From the NCBI GenBank assembly GCA_945952225.1, contig CAMFHP010000017.1, positions 1 to 64,000 of the forward strand: a DNA stretch of 64,000 bases. The letters are read 5' to 3'. The notes beneath the pieces were generated by a model. It was not told the DNA's origin. It worked only from the letters and a program-made list of their open reading frames with translations, and searched no databases. The DNA comes from an uncultured Myxococcaceae bacterium. Lineage in GTDB: Bacteria; Myxococcota_A; Polyangia; Polyangiales; Ga0077539. The position numbers were made by a program, and so were the translations under genes. This document shows, in pieces, positions 50,914-58,525 of the stretch (positions are counted from its first letter, which is position 1; the number at the start of each line of letters is the position of its first letter).

Positions 50914-52899
50914 GTGACCGTTCGAGCTGCCGGAGCCAGGATCGGCGCCTACGTACTTCGTGAGCGCCTCGCGTATGGAGGCATGTCGGAGGTCTTCCTC
51001 GCGTCGAGCCCCCGCGGCGAGACCGTGGTGGTGAAGGTGCTCGGCGATCGGCACCGTCGCGATCCGGTGTTCCGCGAGATCCTGCGGCGCGAGGGGCAGC
51101 TCGGGCGCGCCATCGGCCACCCCAACGTGGTGAGCGTGCTCGACGCGGGCGAGCAGGAGGGAGAGCCCTTTCTCGCGCTGGAGTACGTCGACGGCGTCGA
51201 CCTCTGGCGCCTGCAACGTGCGCTGCAACACACGATGCGCCGCATGGAGGCCTCGCTCGCGTGCCACGTCGTGCGGGAGCTCCTCGCGGGCATCGCGCAC
51301 ATCCACGAACTCCGCGGGCCCGATGGGCACGGGCTCATCCACCGCGACGTGTCGCCTTCGAACGTCTTTCTCTCGCTGCACGGCGATGTGAAGGTCGGCG
51401 ACCTCGGCATCGCGCTTCAGGCGCGGGCCACGTCGAGCGGGTCGCACCTCGTCGCGGGCGCGCGCCTCGAACCCGTGCTCCAGCCCGCCGTGAACCGCGG
51501 CAAGACGGGCTACATGGCCGCGGAGCAGCTCCTCGGACAGGCCGTCGACCACCGCGTCGACCTCTTCGCCGCAGGCGTGGTGCTCGCCGAGGTGCTCACG
51601 GGGCGCACGCTCTTCTCCTCCGACGTCGATCCGTCGCGCGTGCTCGCGACGCGGGAGCGCGAGGTCGAGGCCCTCGTCGACGTGCTCGGAGATCACCCGC
51701 CGAGCCTCGTGAGTGTGGTGCTGCGCGCCCTCGCCCGGTCGCCCGCCGAGCGCTTCCAGACCGCCGATGAGTTTCGCAAGGCGCTCGCCACGCACGCGGG
51801 TGATCCGGCGGAGGCGCGTCCGCTCCTCGCGGCGCTGGTGGGGTGGGCGCGCAACGCGGGGCGTCCGAACTCGCGCACGCAGCTTCCGTCGAGCGACGAG
51901 GCCAGCACGCGCGAGCGGGTGGGCGCGGGCAATCGCCCCACGGTGACGGCGCCGGAGACCGCAGCGACGCGCGAGGTGCCGCCCACGTTCTACGAGATCA
52001 CGCAGGGCTCGGCGCCGCGCGGACGCTTCACGTGGGCGCGGCTCCTGGAGCTCGCCTTCGCGGGGCGGCTGCACCCCGACGATGTGCTCGTCGCGCCCGA
52101 CGGACGGCCCGTGCGCGCGGGAGATCTCCCCGACCTCGCGCCGCACCTCGACACGCGCGGGGCCGAGACCAGCGAAGTGGCCGCGCAGCCCGCGGACTGG
52201 GCCGAGGCCCTCCCCGAGCGGACCTTTCTGCACGCGCTCGCGCGGCTCGTGTTCCGCGAAGACACGGGCGTGCTCGTGGCTGAGAACCCGCCGCTGCGCC
52301 GAGAGGTGTACGTCTTCAAGGGACGGCCCACGCACCTCGCGAGCAACCAGCCCAGCGAGATGATCGGCGAGTACCTCGTGGCGAACGGTGTGATCCGTCG
52401 CGGCGAGCTCGACATGGCCCTCGCGATGCTCCCGCGCTTCGACGGTCGGCTCACGCAGTCGATCGCGCACCTCGGGCTCCTCGACGAGACGCGCCTCGCG
52501 CAGCTCTGCGACGCCCTCGCCCGCGAGCGGCTCCACGAGATCTTCCGCTGGCGTCACGGCACGATGCGCTTCTTTCACGGCGTCACGCCGCCGCCGAGCT
52601 CGCTGCCGCTCACCGTCGATCCCTTCGAGGTGTTGCGACAGGCCGCGCAGCTCGTCGAGAACCCCGCGGAGCACTTCGACGCCCACCTCGCGCGCCGCGT
52701 GGCCGCCGGGGCGGGCCTGAAAGGACTCCATCGTCTCGGACTCGGTCCCGTGGGCGCGGATCTCTTCTCGCGCGCCGATGGGGTGGTGACCGTGCGCACC
52801 CTCGTCGACCGCGTGGCCGGTGAGCGTCGGGTGCCCGCCTCCGAGGTGATGCGGGAGCTCTACCTCCTGGTGGAGATCCAGGCGCTCGAGCTCCGCTGA
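50914..52899 (+). CDS. Hanks-type Ser/Thr protein kinase with GYF-like and PATAN (DUF4388) domains
   Basis: A 661-residue protein. The kinase domain (12-290) has all key residues: Lys41 (VVVKVL), HRD at 143-145 with N150 (HRDVSPSNVF) and D163 in a DLG version of DFG. The linker is Arg/Thr-rich. Residues about 355-405 look like a GYF_2-type domain (FYEITQGSAPRGRFTWARLLELAFAGRL, shown only as GSAPRGRFTW). Residues about 445-600 match the PATAN/DUF4388 pattern (YVFKGRPTHLASNQPSEMIGEYLV, then RLAQLCDALARERLHEIFRW). PATAN domains are known in gliding and phosphorelay proteins. There is no membrane segment. GTG 50914 is used. Confidence 0.9.
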   Translation: MTVRAAGARIGAYVLRERLAYGGMSEVFLASSPRGETVVVKVLGDRHRRDPVFREILRREGQLGRAIGHPNVVSVLDAGEQEGEPFLALEYVDGVDLWRLQRALQHTMRRMEASLACHVVRELLAGIAHIHELRGPDGHGLIHRDVSPSNVFLSLHGDVKVGDLGIALQARATSSGSHLVAGARLEPVLQPAVNRGKTGYMAAEQLLGQAVDHRVDLFAAGVVLAEVLTGRTLFSSDVDPSRVLATREREVEALVDVLGDHPPSLVSVVLRALARSPAERFQTADEFRKALATHAGDPAEARPLLAALVGWARNAGRPNSRTQLPSSDEASTRERVGAGNRPTVTAPETAATREVPPTFYEITQGSAPRGRFTWARLLELAFAGRLHPDDVLVAPDGRPVRAGDLPDLAPHLDTRGAETSEVAAQPADWAEALPERTFLHALARLVFREDTGVLVAENPPLRREVYVFKGRPTHLASNQPSEMIGEYLVANGVIRRGELDMALAMLPRFDGRLTQSIAHLGLLDETRLAQLCDALARERLHEIFRWRHGTMRFFHGVTPPPSSLPLTVDPFEVLRQAAQLVENPAEHFDAHLARRVAAGAGLKGLHRLGLGPVGADLFSRADGVVTVRTLVDRVAGERRVPASEVMRELYLLVEIQALELR

Positions 52900-52950
52900 C
52901 GCGCGACGCAATTGCGATCGCGCGCGGAACCCGCTATCCGAACGCCCGCC

Positions 52951-53577
52951 GTGACCGACCAGTTCACCCCGCGCACCGTCATCGTCGTCGCGCTCGCGTC
53001 GCTCGTCGCGGGCTTCGTCACGGTGTTCGGCGGCGGCATGCTCGCGCTGCGCACGCGGGCCCGCAACGAGCCCCCCGTCGAGGCGCCCTCGGCCCCCGAG
53101 CCCGCGGCGCCCGAAGGTCCTGCCGAGCCCACCGCGCCCGAGAGCGCGACGGCCTCCGAGGCCGCGGGCGACGCCGCCGTGGAGTCTCCGGGCTCCGACG
53201 ATGCGTCGGCACCGGCGACGGCCGCGGGCGGCGTGGTGATCTCTCCGCTCGCGATCTCGCGCTGCTTCGACGGCATGGCGCCGACCCCGCTGCCCGCCGA
53301 GCGATGCGGTCGCCTCCCCGAGCTCGACGCGCACTTCGCGGGGCGCGCTGCGCAGATTGCGGGCTGCGCAAATGGCGCCCACGGCCGTCTCGCCTTCGTG
53401 ATGGATTTTCGCTTCTCGAACCAGCACGTCAGCGCGTGGGGAGGCCCCGCGAGCACGCTGCCCAACGCGGGTCCGGTGTCGCTCTGCGTGCGGCGCGTGA
53501 CGGCGCCGCTGCCCCTCGTGACCATGCCCCACGCCCACGACCGATACGTCGCCACGTACGTCATCGAGTGGCCCTGA
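52951..53577 (+). CDS. Membrane-anchored protein with AgmX-like tail, unknown function
   Basis: A 208-residue protein. One N-terminal helix (VIVVALASLVAGFVTVFGGGMLAL) is followed by a Pro/Glu/Ala linker (about 40-95). The C-terminal 110 residues hold a Cys-containing domain: ISRCFDG, AERCGRL, AQIAGCANGAHGRLAFVMDFRFS and VSLCVRRV. They end in a strand YVATYVIEWP. The pattern recalls AgmX/PglI-like tails but is weak. GTG 52951 is preferred, since the sequence before it lacks a domain. It sits 51 bases after the kinase gene and 103 bases before the pseudokinase gene, all on one strand. Confidence 0.72.
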   Translation: MTDQFTPRTVIVVALASLVAGFVTVFGGGMLALRTRARNEPPVEAPSAPEPAAPEGPAEPTAPESATASEAAGDAAVESPGSDDASAPATAAGGVVISPLAISRCFDGMAPTPLPAERCGRLPELDAHFAGRAAQIAGCANGAHGRLAFVMDFRFSNQHVSAWGGPASTLPNAGPVSLCVRRVTAPLPLVTMPHAHDRYVATYVIEWP

Positions 53578-53680
53578 GCGCGCCGCGGGGGCGCTGTACA
53601 TCGTCGCCCCGACGGCGGTACGGTCGGGCTCCCGTGCCCACCGCCCGCCAACGAATCCGCGCCGCCGATCGCGAGGGCGC

Positions 53681-55489
53681 ATGAGCTCCGCGGCGCACTC
53701 GACGGAGCCGCCCGCGCGCGGCGCGGTGGTGTTCGATCGCTACCAGCTCGTGATGCGCCTCGGCGACGACGCCCGCGGCGAGACCTGGCATGGCGAGTCG
53801 CTCGATGGAGGCCCGGCCGTCGAGGTGCGCGTGCTCACGAACCCCACGCTGCGCGCGCGCGCCGAGGCCGTGTGGGAGGCCATCGGCGAGGGGCTGCTGC
53901 GCGTGGCCTCCGTCGACGACCTCAACGTCGAGCGCGTGGTCTGCGCCGGGGTCACGAGCTGGGAGGGAGAGCCCGCGGTCTGCGTGGTCGCAGAGCGCAT
54001 CGACGGCACCGACCTCTTCGCACACCTCCGCGATCGGGGACGCCTCGACGCGCGCGACGCGCTGGCCATCGCGCTCCAGGTGGCCGGCGGGCTCAACGCG
54101 CTCCATGCGGGCGGCGTGGTGCATGGTGATCTGCGTCCCCAACGCGTGCGGCTCGTGGCGAGCGAGATGAGCGAAGGGCCGCTGGTGATCCTGAGCGACG
54201 TGGGCACCACGAACCTGCTGATCACCGCGGTGCACGACTCGCCCGCGCTGCTCGAAATCGTGAGCCCCGACTACGTGGCGCCCGAGCAGATCGAGGGCGA
54301 GCCCACGACCGCGGCGACCGACGTGTACGCCGTGGGGCTGCTGCTGTACCGCATGCTCTCGGGGTGCTCCCCCTTCAACGCGGGCTCGATGCGCGAGCTG
54401 CTGATCGCACAGCTCTCGCACGTGCCCGTGGCCCTGCGCGCCCGCGTCGCCGACGTCGACCTGTCGCCGGACCTCGAACGCGTCGTGATGCGCTGCCTCG
54501 CGAAGCGCCCGCAGGATCGCTTCCCGTCGGCCCGCGCCCTCTACGACGCGCTCGCCGTGTGCCTCGCCGAAGCGCAGCACACGCGGACCCACGAGCCCGA
54601 GGCCGCGCAGCCCTTCGAGCCCGCGCGCTTCGCCGACGACGCGCGCCCGTCGCGGCCGTTTCCCACCGCGAGCGGCATCACCTCGCGCGGCGTCAGCCTG
54701 CTCGAGACGACGGCCTCCACCCCGCCGGAGCCCGTCGCGCCACAGCCCGCGACCGCCACGACCTCGGCGGAGGCTGCGCCTGCTGCTTCTTCGTCGGTGC
54801 CGCCGCGACGTGGCCTCTCGCCCACCGCGATGATGGGCCTCGCCGCCGCGATGATGCTCGCCGCGGGCCTGCTCCTCGGCTTCACGATCGCGTCGCGTCG
54901 ACGCCCTGCGATGGTCGCGCCGCGGGCCACGGTCACCGCCTCGACGATCCGCCTCACGGTGCGCTCGCGCGCGCCCCACGCGACGGTGCTCGTACGCGGA
55001 CACACGTACCCCGCGCCGCTTCGCATCGAGCTCCCCTCGGGCACCGCGCCCGAGCTCGTCGAGGTGGCCGCGCCGGGCCTCACCGCGCGCCGCCTCTGGA
55101 TGGTGCTCGACTGCAACACCGAGGCGCAGATCGACCTCGACGACGCCGCGGAGGCGCCGCCCGCGCAGGCCGAGGCCCCTCGCCCGTCGGCGCCGGTGGT
55201 GCCCCTCAACAGCGCGGTGGTGCAGGCCGAGATCGCGCGTCACGCGGGGCGCATCGAAGACTGTCTCCACCGCGCGCGGCTGCAGAACCCGACGCTCTCG
55301 GGGGCGGTGCCCGTCACCATCGTGATCGCGCCCGACGGACACGTCCGCCGCGCGACGTGGCCCTCGAACGAACCCGGTCAGCTCCGTGCGCTCGGCTGCA
55401 TCACGTCGCAGATCCGTCGGTGGCGCTTTCCCGCGTCGGGCTACGGCGGCGATTTTCTCACCGTGCAGACCTTCGACCTCGGGCACTGA
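53681..55489 (+). CDS. Predicted pseudokinase (Hanks fold) with membrane segment and AgmX-like tail
   Basis: A 602-residue protein. Residues 20-300 follow the Ser/Thr kinase fold (ALQVAGGLNALHAGGVVHGDLRP, EIVSPDYVAPEQIEGE, TDVYAVGLLLYRMLSG). Catalytic residues are altered: the Lys of subdomain II is Arg50 (VEVRVL), HRD is HGD (148-150), the Mg-binding Asn is Arg155, and DFG is DVG (173-175). It is therefore probably inactive or very weak. After a Pro/Ala linker, one membrane helix follows (about 387-407), then a PEGA-like beta segment and a C-terminal AgmX/PglI-like module with paired Cys (EDCLHRA, LGCITSQIRRWRFP). Likely role: sensor or scaffold with the kinase encoded upstream. Confidence 0.85.
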   Translation: MSSAAHSTEPPARGAVVFDRYQLVMRLGDDARGETWHGESLDGGPAVEVRVLTNPTLRARAEAVWEAIGEGLLRVASVDDLNVERVVCAGVTSWEGEPAVCVVAERIDGTDLFAHLRDRGRLDARDALAIALQVAGGLNALHAGGVVHGDLRPQRVRLVASEMSEGPLVILSDVGTTNLLITAVHDSPALLEIVSPDYVAPEQIEGEPTTAATDVYAVGLLLYRMLSGCSPFNAGSMRELLIAQLSHVPVALRARVADVDLSPDLERVVMRCLAKRPQDRFPSARALYDALAVCLAEAQHTRTHEPEAAQPFEPARFADDARPSRPFPTASGITSRGVSLLETTASTPPEPVAPQPATATTSAEAAPAASSSVPPRRGLSPTAMMGLAAAMMLAAGLLLGFTIASRRRPAMVAPRATVTASTIRLTVRSRAPHATVLVRGHTYPAPLRIELPSGTAPELVEVAAPGLTARRLWMVLDCNTEAQIDLDDAAEAPPAQAEAPRPSAPVVPLNSAVVQAEIARHAGRIEDCLHRARLQNPTLSGAVPVTIVIAPDGHVRRATWPSNEPGQLRALGCITSQIRRWRFPASGYGGDFLTVQTFDLGH

Positions 55490-55501
55490 CGGGCGTCGCC
55501 C

Positions 55502-56590
55502 TCAGCCGTGCGTGCGCGCGAACTCGCGCATGAAGTCCGCGAGCGTCGACACATCGTCGGGCGACACGGCGTTGTAGATCGACACGCGGATGCCGCCCAC
55601 GGAGCGGTGCCCCTTCACGCCGACCATGCCCGCCTTCTCGCACGCGCTCACGAAGCGACCTTCGAGCGCCTCGTCGGGCAGGCGGAACACCACGTTCATG
55701 TGCGAGCGCGCGGCGGGCTCCACGGGGCAGCGGTAGAAGCCCCCGGCCGCGTCGATGGCGCCGTAGAGCGTCGACGACTTCGTGCGGTTGCGCGCCTCGA
55801 TGGCGTCGAGTCCGCCGAGGCCCTTGATCCACCGCAGGGTCTCGCGCGCGAGGTAGATCGCGAAGGTCGGCGGGGTGTTGTAGAGCGAGCGATTCTCCGC
55901 GTGCACGCCGTAGCGAAAGACCTTCGGAATGTCCGTGCGGCACCGCGCGAGCACGTCGCGGCGCACGAGCACCACGGTGAGCCCCGAGGGCCCCACGTTC
56001 TTCTGCGCGCAGGCGTACACGAGCCCGAAGCGCTGCACGTCGAAGCGACGCCAGAGAAAGTCGGAGCTCATGTCGGCCACGAGGGGCACGGCGCCGGTGT
56101 CGGGCCAGGCGTCGTATTGCGTGCCCTCGATGGTGTTGTTGCTCGTGAGGTGCACGTACGCGGCGTCGGCGTCGAAGCGGTGGTCGCCCTGCGAAGGAAT
56201 GCGCGTGTAGCGGCCTTCGAGGTCGGGCCCCGCGGCGCGCGCGCGTCCCACGGTCTTCGCCTCGTCGAAGGCCCGCTCGCCCCAGTGGCCCGTGACCACG
56301 TAGTCGGCGCTGCGGTCGGCCGCGAGGAGGTTCATCGGCACCGTCGCGAACGCGTGGTGCGCGCCGCCGTGCTGGAGCAGCACCTCGTGCGAGTCACCGA
56401 ATCCGAGGTGCTCGCGCACGAGGGCGATGGCCTCGTCGTGCACGGCCTCGTAGGCCTTGCCGCGGTGGCTGTGCTCCATGATCGACATGCCCGTGCCGGC
56501 GTAGTCGAGAAGCTCCTCGCGGGCGCGTTCGAGCACGGGGAGCGGGAGGGCCGAGGGCCCGGCGTTGAAGTTGATCACGCGGTTCGCCAT
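55502..56590 (-). CDS. serC: Phosphoserine aminotransferase
   Basis: SerC makes phosphoserine from 3-phosphohydroxypyruvate and glutamate in serine synthesis, and acts in B6 synthesis in some bacteria. The 362-residue PLP enzyme begins [18 protein letters not shown]. It shows [45 protein letters not shown], the PLP Lys in [12 protein letters not shown] and [12 protein letters not shown]. Length and motif order are standard. It is convergent with the pseudokinase gene (12 bases apart) and divergent from hisZ (77 bases). Confidence 0.96.
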   Translation of the reverse strand: MANRVINFNAGPSALPLPVLERAREELLDYAGTGMSIMEHSHRGKAYEAVHDEAIALVREHLGFGDSHEVLLQHGGAHHAFATVPMNLLAADRSADYVVTGHWGERAFDEAKTVGRARAAGPDLEGRYTRIPSQGDHRFDADAAYVHLTSNNTIEGTQYDAWPDTGAVPLVADMSSDFLWRRFDVQRFGLVYACAQKNVGPSGLTVVLVRRDVLARCRTDIPKVFRYGVHAENRSLYNTPPTFAIYLARETLRWIKGLGGLDAIEARNRTKSSTLYGAIDAAGGFYRCPVEPAARSHMNVVFRLPDEALEGRFVSACEKAGMVGVKGHRSVGGIRVSIYNAVSPDDVSTLADFMREFARTHG

Positions 56591-56667
56591 GAGGGCGGCG
56601 AGACTACACACACGGCGCCGAAGCGCTACTTGATCGCCGGGCCCCTTCGCGGCGATGGTCGCGCGCC

Positions 56668-57900
56668 ATGAGCGCTTCCGACGACGCACCGACGCCTCCG
56701 CTGCGCATGAACGTCTCGTCGTTCGCCCTGCCCGCGGGCCTTCGCGACATGCTCCCCGCGCGCGCCGCCACGCGACGCAGCCTCGCGCGCGCCGTGATGC
56801 AGGCCTTTCAACGACGCGGCTACGACCCCGTGGTGCCGCCCGCATTCGAACGCGAGTCGGTCGTCGCCCGCGGACTCGGCGGGCGCGCGCGCGTCGACCT
56901 CGTGCGCTTCCTCGACCCCGACACCGGCGAGGTGATGGCGCTGCGGCCCGACATGACCCCGCAGATCGCGCGCATGGTGGCGACGCGCTTCGTGGGCGCG
57001 CCGACGCCCATTCGTCTCGCGTACGAGGGCAGCGTGGTGCGACGGCCCCGCGGGCGCTCGCGACGGCAGCGTCAGGTCGCGCAGGCGGGCATCGAGTGTG
57101 TGGGCCTCGCGGGCACCGACGCCGACGCCGAGGTGATCGCCGCGGCGTGCGAGGCCCTTCGCGACGCGGGCCTCGTCGACGGGGTGTTCGTGGAGCTGGC
57201 GCACGCGCGCATTCCGCAGGCCGCCCTCGATGCGGTGCCCGCGCACCTTCGCGACGACGTGGCCGAAGCCCTCGGGCGAAGGGACCGCGCGACCTGGCGG
57301 AGGCTCCTCGGCGCCGACTCCCCGCACGCGCGCCGTCTCGATGCGCTGGCCGATCTCGCGGGCGATCACACCGTGCTCGACGACGCGCGGCGCGTGCTCG
57401 GTGACGACGCGGCCCCCGCGCTCGACGAACTGGCGTCGGTCTGCGATGCGCTGCGTGCGATGGAGGTGCCCGCCACCGTGCTCCTCGATCTCGCGGAGCT
57501 CCGGGGCGCGGGGTACTACACCGGCGCGCATTTTCAGGTGCTCTGTGAGGGCGCCGGCGACGCGCTCGCTTCGGGAGGACGCTACGACGAACTCCTCGGA
57601 CGCTACGGCCGCGCGATGCCTGCGACGGGGTGCGCGATCGACCTCGAAGCGCTCGAAGAGGTGCTCGCCCTCCGCGGCGTCGCGATGCCCGAGGCCACCC
57701 ACCTGCGCGTCGTCGTGGCGGGTGCGGTGGAGCACCGGAGGGCGCACGCCGCGCGGCTCCGTCGTGCCGGGGCCACCGTGGCAGAAGTCGACACGACCGA
57801 ACGCATCGTGGCGGAACGCTACGCACATGCGCACGGGTATGCGCGCGTCGTGCTCTGCGACGAGCGCGGCGCGGCCTGCGAACACGAAGTCACGCGCTGA
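56668..57900 (+). CDS. hisZ: ATP phosphoribosyltransferase regulatory subunit (HisZ)
   Basis: HisZ is a histidyl-tRNA synthetase paralogue that activates short-form HisG at the first step of histidine synthesis. The 410-residue protein has the class II synthetase core: [48 protein letters not shown] and [12 protein letters not shown]. The dedicated histidine motifs RG-x-D-YY and the anticodon-binding C-terminal domain are missing or degraded, which favours HisZ over HisS. A hisG gene is not in the window. ATG 56668 gives the full protein; the conserved part begins near residue 23. Confidence 0.85.
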   Translation: MSASDDAPTPPLRMNVSSFALPAGLRDMLPARAATRRSLARAVMQAFQRRGYDPVVPPAFERESVVARGLGGRARVDLVRFLDPDTGEVMALRPDMTPQIARMVATRFVGAPTPIRLAYEGSVVRRPRGRSRRQRQVAQAGIECVGLAGTDADAEVIAAACEALRDAGLVDGVFVELAHARIPQAALDAVPAHLRDDVAEALGRRDRATWRRLLGADSPHARRLDALADLAGDHTVLDDARRVLGDDAAPALDELASVCDALRAMEVPATVLLDLAELRGAGYYTGAHFQVLCEGAGDALASGGRYDELLGRYGRAMPATGCAIDLEALEEVLALRGVAMPEATHLRVVVAGAVEHRRAHAARLRRAGATVAEVDTTERIVAERYAHAHGYARVVLCDERGAACEHEVTR

Positions 57901-57967
57901 CAGCCGCGACGGCGTTGTGTATGGAGCGTCTCGTGCACCCACGCACAGCGTCGGCGACGACCCGACC

Positions 57968-58055
57968 GCGAGGATGGCGGAACTGGCAGACGCACCAGAT
58001 TTAGGCTCTGGCGCTCGATGAGAGCGTGCGGGTTCAAATCCCGCTCCTCGCACCA
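57968..58055 (+). tRNA. tRNA-Leu(UAG)
   Basis: An 88-base cloverleaf. The acceptor stem GCGAGGA pairs with TCCTCGC. The anticodon stem CCAGA/TCTGG (57995-58011) encloses the loop TTTAGGC with anticodon TAG at 58002-58004. A long variable arm (GCGCTCGATGAGAGCG region) marks a class II tRNA. The T arm is GCGGGTTCAAATCCCGC. The 3' CCA is encoded. It reads CUA and other CUN leucine codons. A short T run (CTTTTT) right after the end may assist termination. Confidence 0.96.
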
Positions 58056-58138
58056 CTTTTTGAGCACGCCGCGCGGCCCCGACGAGGGCCTGCGCGCGGC
58101 GATGGTTCCCGAGCTCGGCCGTATGTTACGGTCGCTCC

Positions 58139-58525
58139 GTGTCGCAACGATTGCCGCCGAACTACGAGCGCGTACTTCGCGAGCTGCAGGGGGAGTTTCT
58201 GGCGCTGCTCCCGGAGCGCGTCGGCGAGCTGCGCTCGGCCCTCACGCTGATCTCCACCGACCCCGCCGCGCGTGAGGCCGTGCAGCGCCTCGGGCACCGC
58301 ATTGCGGGCACCGGCGCCACCGTGGGCCTCGACGCGGTGGGCGCGCTCGGCAGCGCGATCGAGCACTACCTCCTGCACCGATCGCAGATCGACGAGACCG
58401 ACGCGCGCGTGCTCACCGGCGCCGTCGACGCCCTCGACGCCTGGGTGTCGGGACCGCGCGATGCGCCTCTCGACCTCGACGATCCGCGCGTCAAGGCGCT
58501 GCGCGCCCGCGAGGGGGTGTCGTGA
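58139..58525 (+). CDS. Hpt (histidine phosphotransfer) domain protein
   Basis: A 128-residue protein made of one Hpt-like four-helix domain. The phospho-accepting motif is HRIAGTGATVGL, with His53. It is preceded by a helix that matches the family (FLALLPERVGELRSALTLI). A C-terminal 25-residue acidic stretch follows. The GTG start is at 58139. Its stop TGA overlaps the GTG of the kinase-receiver gene (GTGA, 58522-58525), which implies coupled translation. Hpt proteins pass phosphate between histidine kinases and receivers; here the likely partner is the receiver domain of that next protein. Confidence 0.85.
   Translation: MSQRLPPNYERVLRELQGEFLALLPERVGELRSALTLISTDPAAREAVQRLGHRIAGTGATVGLDAVGALGSAIEHYLLHRSQIDETDARVLTGAVDALDAWVSGPRDAPLDLDDPRVKALRAREGVS

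Noticed and set aside
47989-53682. A 1897-codon minus-strand frame across the kinase cluster
   Set aside because: It is antisense to the kinase genes and to the start of the ATPase gene in another frame; the translation is Arg/Ala/His-rich and has no domain.
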